Positions 9,813 to 15,731 of a DNA stretch of 31,269 nt are shown here, piece by piece. Numbering within the stretch: position 1 is the stretch's first letter; each line of letters starts with the position of its first letter. The DNA comes from a virus. The translations under genes were made by a program, and so were the position numbers. The notes beneath the pieces are model-generated. The model did no database searches. It worked only from the letters and a program-made list of their open reading frames with translations, and was not told where the DNA came from. Where the stretch lies: positions 1 to 31,269 of IMG/VR virus record IMGVR_UViG_3300025483_000046. The stretch is one strand, 5' to 3'.

Positions 9813-9820
9813 TATAAATA
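9813..9820 (+). promoter_or_regulatory. T4-type late promoter, exact TATAAATA
   Basis: This is a perfect match to the T4 late promoter core recognised by gp55-loaded RNA polymerase. It sits 36 bases before the ATG of the 75-codon coiled-coil gene and is the only plus-strand exact TATAAATA noticed directly before a gene here. The other sites are NATAAATA or CTAAATA variants. Confidence 0.75.
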
Positions 9821-9855
9821 ACCCATACTATATAGTTTACCATTTTTTAGTAACC

Positions 9856-10080
9856 ATGGCAATGAACACTGATGAACTTCGTAAAAATTTTGAAGACCAA
9901 CTGAAGACTACTGCTGGTCAAATTTCTGAATTGGAAGCAAACCTAACGAAGGCAAAAGAATACAGAACAAAACTAGAAGGTGGTCTAGAGACTCTCAACC
10001 TTCTAGAAGGAAAAGAAACTCCTCCCGAAGGATCTCCCCCTGAAGGAGAAGAAATTTCAGAAGAAACACTTACTGAATAA
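9856..10080 (+). CDS. Small acidic coiled-coil protein, unknown role
   Basis: The protein has 74 residues from the ATG at 9856 (alternative ATG at 9862). A longer in-frame start at 9787 would begin upstream of the late promoter and read through it, so it was rejected. Residues 3-45 form a heptad-like amphipathic helix (ELRKNFEDQL, QISELEANLTKAKEYRTKLEGGLETL). The tail is acidic and Pro/Gly/Glu-rich with a repeated PPEG unit. The gene is a stand-alone unit, with an exact TATAAATA promoter in front and a strong intrinsic terminator just after the stop. That arrangement suggests an abundant late protein, possibly a virion or assembly component. No family recognised. Confidence 0.8.
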   Translation: MAMNTDELRKNFEDQLKTTAGQISELEANLTKAKEYRTKLEGGLETLNLLEGKETPPEGSPPEGEEISEETLTE

Positions 10081-10087
10081 TCCAATC

Positions 10088-10122
10088 TCCCTTCTTACTA
10101 AATAGGTAAGAAGGGATTTTTT
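10088..10122 (+). terminator. Rho-independent terminator between coiled-coil gene and gp13
   Basis: An 11-bp perfect stem (10088-10098 with 10106-10116, core CCCTTCTTAC / GTAAGAAGGG) encloses a seven-base loop and is followed by six T residues (10117-10122). It starts seven bases after the stop codon of the preceding gene. The loop and last stem base contain the late core CTAAATA. Confidence 0.9.
10098..10104 (+). promoter_or_regulatory. Late promoter core CTAAATA in the terminator loop (gp13)
   Basis: CTAAATA occupies the end of the left stem arm and most of the loop of the terminator. With T4 spacing, transcription would start about six bases downstream, inside the right arm, so gp13 mRNA would lack an intact hairpin while upstream transcripts would form it. 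Confidence 0.6.
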
Positions 10123-10129
10123 GTGTGTA

Positions 10130-10930
10130 ATGGCGTCTCCAAATTCAAGAGCTGATCTTATCACATATTGTAAGAGGCAACTTGGTGAGCCTGTATTGCA
10201 AGTCAACATCGATGATGAGCAAGTAAATAATGTTATTGATGACACGTATCAGTTCTTCCAAGAGAATTGCTACAACGGCATGGAGAGATGCTATCTAGTT
10301 CATGAGATTACTGCTGCAGATAAAACAAGACTTTCCGAAACTACTACAAAGACCGTTGGAACAACCGAGTGGAAAGAATCCACAAATTATATTCCCATTC
10401 CAGATCATGTTGTAGGAATCAGTAAAGTATTTGGAATGGTTGGTAACTCAATTCGTTCAAATCTTTTTGGAGTTGAATATCAAATTTTCTTAAACGACCT
10501 TTATGCGTTTGGATCTCTTGATATTCTTAACTACTTTATGACCAAGCAACATCTAGAAACTTTGGATATGATTCTCAACAATGGATCTTTTCAACAGTTT
10601 AGATACACACAAAGACGTGACCGTCTTTACCTAGACATCAACAAAGACTTTTTACAAGAAGGTCAGAATCTGTTGGTTGAAGCACATAGACTCATTGATC
10701 CAACAGATGCAACAGAGATGAACAATGATTTGTTCGTCAAAAAATATGCTACTGCTCTAATGAAAAAACAATGGGGTCAGAACCTCATTAAGTATACTAA
10801 TGTACAACTGCCTGGTGGTATCACCCTTAATGGCAGAGAGATTTATACAGATGCACTCGCAGAAATCGAAAAGATTGAAAGCGAAGTATTGAGCAAGTAT
10901 GCAATCCCACCAATGGATTTAATCGGATAA
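10130..10930 (+). CDS. gp13: gp13-like neck protein
   Basis: This is the homologue of T4 gp13, which with gp14 forms the neck that joins the filled head to the tail. The N-terminus MASPNSRADLITYCKRQLGE and the following VNIDDEQVNNVIDDTYQFFQE are typical of the cyanophage version. The length (266 aa) is a little below T4 gp13 (about 309). The ATG at 10130 is chosen over a TTG at 10121 because it begins the conserved MASPNSR and the TTG lies in the terminator's T-run. Gene 14 follows after one base. The mRNA probably starts at the late promoter in the terminator loop. Confidence 0.9.
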   Translation: MASPNSRADLITYCKRQLGEPVLQVNIDDEQVNNVIDDTYQFFQENCYNGMERCYLVHEITAADKTRLSETTTKTVGTTEWKESTNYIPIPDHVVGISKVFGMVGNSIRSNLFGVEYQIFLNDLYAFGSLDILNYFMTKQHLETLDMILNNGSFQQFRYTQRRDRLYLDINKDFLQEGQNLLVEAHRLIDPTDATEMNNDLFVKKYATALMKKQWGQNLIKYTNVQLPGGITLNGREIYTDALAEIEKIESEVLSKYAIPPMDLIG

Positions 10931-10931
10931 G

Positions 10932-12059
10932 ATGCCTACTAGTCCCTATTTTCCAACGTATTACCAAGGTGATTCAGGCGAGCAAGGTCTGTATCAAGAC
11001 CTAGTGGATGAGCAGATCAAGTTATTTGGATCTGACATTTACTACTTACCAAGAACTATCTTGCAAGATTATACTCTAGATGACATCATCTATTCAAAGT
11101 ATGAATCCCAATTTCAGATAGAAATGCTTCTTCAAAACGTAGAAGGTTTTGGAGAAAATTCAGAATTTATTAGCAAATTTGGTTTACGTATCACAGACGA
11201 AGTAAAGTTTAGAGTATCAACTCGTCGTTGGGATGAGGCTTCTGCTGGGTACAATTTAACTGTTTCTCATAGACCCAATGAGGGAGATCTTTTATATTTC
11301 CCATTAACAAAAGATTTGTATGAAATTAAATTTGTAGAAAGAGAACAACCATTCTATCAGTTTGGTAAGATTCAATTCTACACAATGACTGCTGAAATTT
11401 ATGCTGTCGGCAACGAGGATATTGAAACTGGAGTTGATGAAATTGATGTCATAGAAACACAATTCTCTAGTGCTATCAAACTCTTTATGGATCCTGGTGG
11501 CACTGGTGACTTTACCGTGGGCGAGGAAGTTGTTGGTGATGAGTTCCTAGCAAAAGCAACTGCAAGCATTGATGGAAATGGTTCTGTAGATGGAACTACT
11601 ATTATCGATAGCGGTCTCCATTATAATTCTGCACTGCCACCCACAATAACTTTCTCTGCTCCTGCTTCAGGTGGAACAACTGCAATAGGAACAGCAGTTG
11701 TTTCTTCTTCAGGATTAATAACTGGTATTCTTGTAACTGATGCTGGTCAAGGATATGTAACAGCACCTTCTGTCACTATTGGATATTCACCTAAAGATAA
11801 TAGAGCAGAAGTTAAGTCTTGGGATAGTTCAACTAGAGAACTTCAAGTTATTAACAGAACAGGAACATTTACTACTGCCGAAACCATTACTGGTATAACT
11901 TCAGGTGCCAAGTGGAGTCCCGAGACATTTGACACTCTAAATAATACCAATAGCTCCTACGATCAAAATAGAGAGATCGAAGATTCCGCAGACACCATTA
12001 TTGATTGGACTGAAGGAAATCCATTTGGTGAGTTTGGTAACTATACGGATAGCATCTAA
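10932..12059 (+). CDS. gp14: gp14-like neck protein with inserted repeat domain
   Basis: This is the T4 gp14 homologue, the second neck component. Residues 1-180 (start MPTSPYFPTYYQGDSGEQGL, then LFGSDIYYLPR and the FKFRV/EIKFVEREQPFYQ part) and the end (about 345-375) look like the ordinary gp14 core. Residues of roughly 186-330 do not. They hold a VGEEVVG ... AEVKSWDSS ... LQVINRTGTF ... ETITGITSG module split by a GQGYVTAPSVTI unit, and both patterns also occur in the giant fibre protein. At 375 aa it exceeds T4 gp14 (256 aa) by about the size of this insertion. The stop overlaps the ATG of gene 15 (TAATG), implying coupled translation. Confidence 0.88.
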   Translation: MPTSPYFPTYYQGDSGEQGLYQDLVDEQIKLFGSDIYYLPRTILQDYTLDDIIYSKYESQFQIEMLLQNVEGFGENSEFISKFGLRITDEVKFRVSTRRWDEASAGYNLTVSHRPNEGDLLYFPLTKDLYEIKFVEREQPFYQFGKIQFYTMTAEIYAVGNEDIETGVDEIDVIETQFSSAIKLFMDPGGTGDFTVGEEVVGDEFLAKATASIDGNGSVDGTTIIDSGLHYNSALPPTITFSAPASGGTTAIGTAVVSSSGLITGILVTDAGQGYVTAPSVTIGYSPKDNRAEVKSWDSSTRELQVINRTGTFTTAETITGITSGAKWSPETFDTLNNTNSSYDQNREIEDSADTIIDWTEGNPFGEFGNYTDSI

Positions 12060-12862
12060 TGTTAGGACCACATTTTTACAACGAAATTACTCGTAAAAAT
12101 ATTATTGCTTTTGGTACACTTTTCAACAATATCACGTTGAGAAAACTTGATCCGAGTAATGGAAATGTGCTTGAGGAAGAAAAAGTTCCTTTGGCATATG
12201 GTCCAAAAAATAAATTTCTTGTTCGCATAGAACAGAATGCAGATCAAAACAGACAAGTAGCGATTACCTTGCCACGTCTCTATTTCGAGATGGTTGGCAT
12301 TGATTATGATCCTTCTCGTAAAACATCGCCAATTCAAAAATACAAAACAATCATTGATGATAATGGCAATGAAGTCAAATCTCAATATGTTCCTGTTCCT
12401 TATAATATGAGTTTTGAATTAGGAGCTATTGCTAAATCTCAAGATGATGCACTCCAAATTGTAGAACAAATTCTACCATATTTTCAACCATCTTTCTCGA
12501 TAACTCTTAATATGATTCCAGAAATGGATGAGAAAAAAGATGTTGCTATTGTTCTCAATAACATTAGTTATGAGGATGAATGGGATGATAGTTTTACGAA
12601 TAGGAGATACATAGTTTACACTATGAACTTTACTGCGAAGACATATTTCTATGGTCCTTACAGTCAGTCTGGTATTATTAAGAAATCTATTATCTACGAA
12701 ACTCTTGGAGATCCCTCTGTTAATCGTAGAGCAATAGAAAGAACGTATAGTCCAAAAGCAAAAGAAGATCTTAATACTGATGGATCTATTACTGCTGCAG
12801 ATGATGCACTACTAACATCAGATGATGATTTTGGATTTAATGAAGGTATCACTTACTATTGA
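12059..12862 (+). CDS. gp15: gp15-like tail sheath stabiliser / tail terminator
   Basis: This is the T4 gp15 homologue, which caps the tail tube and sheath and connects the tail to the neck. The evidence is position between 14 and 16, similar length (267 against 272 aa), and the gp15-like MLGPHFYNEITRKNIIAFG start, with FNNI, VPLAYGPKNKFLVRI and ITLPRLYFEM in order. The C-terminal 30 residues are odd: residues 237-248 (DLNTDGSITAAD) form a canonical EF-hand/dockerin calcium loop, followed by DDALLTSDDDFGFNEG. Calcium binding there is a prediction. Translation is coupled to gene 14 through TAATG. Confidence 0.88.
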   Translation: MLGPHFYNEITRKNIIAFGTLFNNITLRKLDPSNGNVLEEEKVPLAYGPKNKFLVRIEQNADQNRQVAITLPRLYFEMVGIDYDPSRKTSPIQKYKTIIDDNGNEVKSQYVPVPYNMSFELGAIAKSQDDALQIVEQILPYFQPSFSITLNMIPEMDEKKDVAIVLNNISYEDEWDDSFTNRRYIVYTMNFTAKTYFYGPYSQSGIIKKSIIYETLGDPSVNRRAIERTYSPKAKEDLNTDGSITAADDALLTSDDDFGFNEGITYY

Positions 12863-12867
12863 TTGCT

Positions 12868-13278
12868 ATGAGTTTAGAAGATAACATGGAAGAAATCCTC
12901 AATATTAGTGCTGAACCTGTTGAGGAATCTAAACCATCAAAACCACAACCACCAAAGGTTGATGAGGAAGATCGCGAAAAAGATTACAGATATACCAGAG
13001 GAGAACTCTACAGTCTCATAGATCACGGTCAGGAGGCAGTCAGAGGCGCTTTAGAGGTCGCACAGGAGTCAGGGCACCCAAGAGCGTATGAAGTCGCTGT
13101 AGCGGCAATGAAGCACGTTGCAGACATGACAGAGAAACTCCAAGATCTTCACAAGAAGATGAAAGATCTCGACGAAGAAAAGAAAGGTCCATCCAAGGTT
13201 ACCAACAATGCTATGTTTGTAGGATCTACAGCAGAGCTTCAAAAGATGCTTAAAGATATGAGTGGTGGCAAACGCTAA
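12868..13278 (+). CDS. gp16: gp16-like terminase small subunit
   Basis: This 136-aa protein is in the position of T4 gene 16 and has the expected helical layout. An acidic, Pro-rich N-terminus is followed by YRYTRGELYSLIDHGQEAVRGALEVAQESGHPRAYEVAVAAMKHVADMTEKLQDLHKKMKDL, a long helical hairpin like the oligomerising core of T4-type small terminases. These proteins recognise and feed concatemeric DNA to the large subunit gp17. The ATG at 12868 is chosen over a TTG at 12859 that overlaps the end of gene 15. The stop codon is part of a CTAAATA late-promoter core. Unlike T4, gene 17 is not adjacent but about 4.3 kb downstream. Confidence 0.8.
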   Translation: MSLEDNMEEILNISAEPVEESKPSKPQPPKVDEEDREKDYRYTRGELYSLIDHGQEAVRGALEVAQESGHPRAYEVAVAAMKHVADMTEKLQDLHKKMKDLDEEKKGPSKVTNNAMFVGSTAELQKMLKDMSGGKR

Positions 13279-13286
13279 ATAGTTTG
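13269..13286 (+). promoter_or_regulatory. Late promoter core CTAAATA inside a small dyad
   Basis: CTAAATA (13275-13281) overlaps the stop codon of gene 16 and is flanked by CAAAC (13269-13273) and GTTTG (13282-13286), a perfect 5-bp inverted repeat with the core in the eight-base loop. No T-run follows. It is placed 25 bases before the ATG of the next gene. Confidence 0.5.
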
Positions 13287-13305
13287 GTACACCCTTTCGT
13301 TTATC

Positions 13306-13752
13306 ATGAGAACATACGGAGAAATTAAAGATCTTGCCTCTCATGTTTTAGCAGAGCAGAAAGAAAAACAGAAAGAAGAACAGCGTTATTGTAAACTCTG
13401 CCAGAAACCAGAGACGCGAGAAGAATGTTCATACGGAGAAAAGGCTTGGGATCGTTTCGCAGTCCCAATCAAATCCGTTAAACGAGAGGAAACGGAACTA
13501 GAAGAAGGTGCAGCCTGGACAAAGAAGGCTGGCAAATCAAAGTCTGGAGGTCTTAATGAAAAAGGACGAAAGTCTTATGAAAAAGAAAATCCTGGAAGCG
13601 ACCTTAAATCACCAAGCAAAAAGGTTGGAAATTCCCGTAGGGCATCGTTCTGCGCTCGAATGAAGGGCATGAAAAAAAAGTTGACCTCAAAGAAAACTGC
13701 CAGCGATCCCGATAGTAGAATCAACAAATCACTCCGTGCGTGGAATTGCTGA
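13306..13752 (+). CDS. Basic protein with DUF6321-like C-terminus
   Basis: This 148-aa protein is very basic. The N-terminal part has a CxxC...C pattern (YCKLCQKPETREEC). The C-terminal 80 residues carry GGLNEKGRKSYEKENPG, then GNSRRASFCARMKGMKKKLT and the closing DPDSRINKSLRAWNC. This recalls a widespread phage domain that I know as DUF6321 (number not verified), often found near structural and packaging genes. The high Lys/Arg content fits nucleic-acid binding, but the function is not established. It has its own late-promoter core overlapping the end of gene 16. The stop codon overlaps the -35 element of the promoter for the next, metabolic genes. Confidence 0.8.
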   Translation: MRTYGEIKDLASHVLAEQKEKQKEEQRYCKLCQKPETREECSYGEKAWDRFAVPIKSVKREETELEEGAAWTKKAGKSKSGGLNEKGRKSYEKENPGSDLKSPSKKVGNSRRASFCARMKGMKKKLTSKKTASDPDSRINKSLRAWNC

Positions 13753-13778
13753 CATACTTGTTAAAAGTATGTTAAAAT
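13749..13778 (+). promoter_or_regulatory. Sigma70-type promoter with palindromic spacer (petE operon)
   Basis: CTGACA (13749-13754) and TTAAAA (13772-13777) are separated by 17 bases; TAAAAT at 13773 gives 18. The spacer is almost filled by a perfect 8-bp inverted repeat, ACATACTT (13752-13759) and AAGTATGT (13765-13772), with a five-base centre. No T-run follows, so it is better read as an operator or cruciform than as a terminator for the upstream gene. A second small dyad, TAAAAT / ATTTTA (13773-13790), follows. Confidence 0.55.
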
Positions 13779-13813
13779 AGAGCAATTTTACTCACACAAT
13801 CTATAATTATATT

Positions 13814-13981
13814 ATGAGTTCTGATATGACAATGCGTTTAAACGACTGCGACATCACACGCCTAATTACAGCTTGCCGTCTCTATCAAGAGAAGACAGGT
13901 TCTGAATACATGTGGGATGAATATAACGATTTAATTCAAAAACTCAATACTTACAAAGAACAATATTCTGTATCAAAATGA
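13814..13981 (+). CDS. Micro-gene of 55 aa upstream of plastocyanin
   Basis: The ORF starts at ATG 13814 and reads MSSDMTMRLNDCDITRLI, then CRLYQEKTGSEYMWDEYNDLIQKLNTYKEQYS, an amphipathic, probably all-helical soluble protein. Its stop overlaps the plastocyanin start (ATGA), so it is likely translated as the first gene of the petE operon. Function unknown. The tight coupling and protein-like composition support it despite its size. Confidence 0.65.
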   Translation: MSSDMTMRLNDCDITRLITACRLYQEKTGSEYMWDEYNDLIQKLNTYKEQYSVSK

Positions 13982-14301
13982 AAGCTTTAATCACGTTTCT
14001 GGTTGCGTTATTTTTTGCTGCTCCAGTGTGGGCAGTAGATGTATCAATGGGTCATAATGGCAACCTAGCATTCTCACCAAATGAGATCACAATCTCTGCA
14101 GGAGACACAGTTCACTTCATCAATGAATCACTACCTCCTCACAATATTATTGTTGAAGCACGTCCTGACCTGTCTAGAGAAGCATTGCTGTTTGCTCCAG
14201 GAGAATCACAAGACGTTGTATTTGCTGACGCAGGAGACTATAACTTCTTCTGTGGTCCTCACCAGGGCGCAGGCATGACTGGCGTTGTACACGTAAATTA
14301 A
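13978..14301 (+). CDS. petE: Plastocyanin
   Basis: This is a blue-copper electron carrier that moves electrons from cytochrome b6f to photosystem I in the thylakoid lumen; the copy here is a host-derived auxiliary metabolic gene. Residues 1-19 form a signal peptide (hydrophobic TFLVALFFAAPVWA, probable cut after Ala19). The type 1 copper ligands are all present: His55 in PPHN, and Cys92, His95 and Met100 in FCGPHQGAGM. The mature part, about 88 residues, is slightly shorter than the usual 97-105. It overlaps the upstream 55-aa gene by four bases and is followed after five bases by the gnd-like gene. A sigma70-type promoter at 13749 suggests early or host-polymerase transcription rather than late. 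Confidence 0.95.
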   Translation: MKALITFLVALFFAAPVWAVDVSMGHNGNLAFSPNEITISAGDTVHFINESLPPHNIIVEARPDLSREALLFAPGESQDVVFADAGDYNFFCGPHQGAGMTGVVHVN

Positions 14302-14306
14302 AAAAT

Positions 14307-14870
14307 ATGAAAGTTGGAATGATTGGACTTGGTAAATTGGGTGAGGGAATATCCCGTCGTCTGATTTCATCAGGTCATGAAGTGCATGGATACAGAAACA
14401 ATTATAATAAAGCAGAAGAACAATTTGAAAATGGTCACGTCAGTGGATGTACCACTTCAATTGAAAATCTTGTTTACGTAATTCATCAAAATAAAACTAC
14501 AGGTAAAACTCCTGGAGTCTTTCAAATTGCTACTCCCAAGGAATCAATCAGTGGAGTGATAGATGAGTTACTAAAATTTTGTACTGAAGGTGATATTATT
14601 ATCAACTATTCTAATTGTGATGTCAAAGATAATACATTGTGGTCAGAATACTTACAAAAACTAGGTGTACAATATATTGATGCTGGTGTTGTTGGTGGTG
14701 TTTCTGGTTTAGAACATGGATATGGTCTTGTAGTTACTGGAAGAAAGTATGCAGTTGATACATGCCGCACAATCTTCGATGCTATTGCACCTGGATTTAA
14801 AGTTTCTAGCAATAAAAATGATTATGTAATGTATCCTCAAGATTATGGTTGGATTCGTAGAAACTGGTAA
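14307..14870 (+). CDS. gnd: Truncated 6-phosphogluconate dehydrogenase-like protein
   Basis: The N-terminal Rossmann domain is clear: GMIGLGKLGEGISRRLISSGHEV has the GxGxxG dinucleotide motif. GDIIINYSNCDVKDNTLW aligns with the 6PGDH region GDIVIDGGNSNYKDD. DAGVVGGVSGLEHGYGLVVTG matches the family signature around GGVxGxxxGYxLMVGG. The protein stops at residue 187, soon after this domain, whereas complete enzymes have about 300 or 470 residues. The helical C-terminal domain and the catalytic Lys/Asn segment (HFVKMVHNGIEY in the family) are absent, and the downstream ORFs do not supply them. It may be an NAD(P)-binding protein of changed function, or a shortened gnd. Full 6-phosphogluconate decarboxylation is doubtful. 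Confidence 0.75.
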   Translation: MKVGMIGLGKLGEGISRRLISSGHEVHGYRNNYNKAEEQFENGHVSGCTTSIENLVYVIHQNKTTGKTPGVFQIATPKESISGVIDELLKFCTEGDIIINYSNCDVKDNTLWSEYLQKLGVQYIDAGVVGGVSGLEHGYGLVVTGRKYAVDTCRTIFDAIAPGFKVSSNKNDYVMYPQDYGWIRRNW

Positions 14871-14875
14871 AACAT

Positions 14876-15100
14876 ATGACTATTAATGTAGAAGCACCAA
14901 CTGACGAAAAGGTAGATAAGTGGGGGTTTACAATTAAACCTCCTATCAGTGATGATCTTTTGATGCTGAAATGTCTACATAATGCACCATGTGGTTCTGA
15001 CAAGAAGCAAGTCGAACGCCTTTGTCGTGTTATCGAAGCAAAACTTGCAGCTCCCACAGGACTTGCTAATATATTTCCACAACCCCTACCAGGAATATGA
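14876..15100 (+). CDS. Unknown soluble protein, 74 aa
   Basis: The ATG lies five bases after the gnd-like gene, so it probably shares the petE transcript. The product begins MTINVEAPTDEKVDKWGFTI and contains two cysteines (CLHNAPC) and a basic helix (KKQVERLCRVIEAKL). There is no membrane helix or recognised motif. The stop overlaps the start of the next small gene (ATGA), which begins a chain of overlapping genes running to 17021. Confidence 0.65.
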   Translation: MTINVEAPTDEKVDKWGFTIKPPISDDLLMLKCLHNAPCGSDKKQVERLCRVIEAKLAAPTGLANIFPQPLPGI

Positions 15101-15228
15101 CCCTAGCACATGTCCTACTTTTCGGATCACTACCCTTTATATGTGCCACCATATATTACGGGCACAGAAAAGGTGAGAATAACTATTACGAAACTGACGC
15201 CTATACAGGAAATGGAACAGCGCATTAG
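15097..15228 (+). CDS. Single-helix membrane micro-protein, 43 aa
   Basis: It starts in the ATGA that ends the preceding gene. The product has one hydrophobic segment (HVLLFGSLPFICATIYY) followed by a polar tail (GHRKGENNYYETDAYTGNG). It is too short for usual ORF cut-offs, but the four-base overlap and typical inner-membrane composition support it. It overlaps in another frame the 5' part of a longer ORF (15110-15424), whose first 34 residues are therefore less likely to be translated. Confidence 0.5.
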   Translation: MTLAHVLLFGSLPFICATIYYGHRKGENNYYETDAYTGNGTAH

Positions 15229-15424
15229 AATGAGATATGCGTTTGCCATGTCATCATTTGGTAGAATGTTTACCCCAGGCAACATATCAATTGAGATGAG
15301 AAAACTTTGTGATGATTGGTCTAAAAATATTGATGAAGGTCCTCCTAAAGGAGATCTATATCAAGTTGATCGTTATTTTTTAGAACTTTGGAAAAAAAGA
15401 AATGAACCTAAAGAAGAAAGTTAA
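15212..15424 (+). CDS. Unknown soluble protein, about 70 aa
   Basis: The frame is open from ATG 15110, but the internal start at 15212 (MEQRIRMRYAFAMSSF) or 15230 is preferred. The upstream part overlaps the membrane micro-gene that ends at 15228, and 15230 sits one base after that stop. The conserved-looking body includes RKLCDDWSKNID and VDRYFLELWKKRNEPKEES. It has no membrane helix and no recognised family. Its last 23 bases overlap the next gene. Confidence 0.6.
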   Translation: MEQRIRMRYAFAMSSFGRMFTPGNISIEMRKLCDDWSKNIDEGPPKGDLYQVDRYFLELWKKRNEPKEES

Positions 15425-15569
15425 ACATTTAGAACGTGAAAACCTTAATCTAAAATTAGAAGTTCTAAAATTAAAAATGGATATTCAACAAATGATTGAT
15501 CTTAAAGATTGGAAACATCCAAGATCCTGCCTTCACAATTCAGATCCATGGCCTAATCTATACCCATGA
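15402..15569 (+). CDS. Basic coiled-coil micro-protein, 55 aa
   Basis: It starts at ATG 15402 inside the end of the previous gene. The first 30 residues form a charged Leu-repeat helix (LKKKVKHLERENLNLKLEVL), probably a short coiled coil. The tail is DWKHPRSCLHNSDPWPNLYP. The stop overlaps the next start (ATGA at 15566). Function unknown. Confidence 0.55.
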   Translation: MNLKKKVKHLERENLNLKLEVLKLKMDIQQMIDLKDWKHPRSCLHNSDPWPNLYP

Positions 15570-15655
15570 ATCACTCAACTTTTTCTGCTTTAATTTTATT
15601 TTCTTTTATTGTAATGTTTATTAAATTTGGAATAGAAAATGCATACAACAGTTGA
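15566..15655 (+). CDS. Membrane micro-peptide, 29 aa
   Basis: This very short ORF starts in the ATGA ending the previous gene. It encodes one hydrophobic helix (ALILFSFIVMFIKFGIE). Size alone would not support it; position in the unbroken overlap chain and clear membrane character do. No counterpart recognised among photosystem or cytochrome b6f small subunits. Confidence 0.4.
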   Translation: MNHSTFSALILFSFIVMFIKFGIENAYNS

Positions 15656-15731
15656 ATACTTTCCATTCTTTTTAACAGGTGTAGTTTGCCTCTTTGGATT
15701 ATTTTTATTCATCCTATCTATTTTTGAATGA
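15639..15731 (+). CDS. Membrane micro-peptide, 30 aa
   Basis: It starts at ATG 15639, 17 bases inside the previous ORF. The peptide is one long hydrophobic helix (FFLTGVVCLFGLFLFILSIF) with a short charged start and end. The size and shape resemble low-molecular-weight subunits of photosynthetic complexes, but I cannot match it to any particular one. Its stop overlaps the ATGATGATG start cluster of the next gene. Confidence 0.4.
   Translation: MHTTVEYFPFFLTGVVCLFGLFLFILSIFE

Noticed and set aside
9811-9816. TATAAT on the minus strand as promoter of the oxygenase operon
   Set aside because: It overlaps the proposed start codon, leaves no leader, and has no acceptable -35 box. The bases are explained by the late promoter on the other strand.
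9787-9855. N-terminal extension of the coiled-coil gene from ATG 9787
   Set aside because: It would start upstream of the exact TATAAATA late promoter and overlap the minus-strand oxygenase start. The added peptide is hydrophobic and unlike the rest.
13069-13344. Minus-strand ORF of 91 aa opposite gene 16
   Set aside because: Shadow of the small terminase gene; no context on the minus strand.
13802-13807. TATAAT before the 55-aa ORF
   Set aside because: No reasonable -35 box at normal spacing, and initiation would fall on the start codon. The pair at 13749/13772 is better placed.
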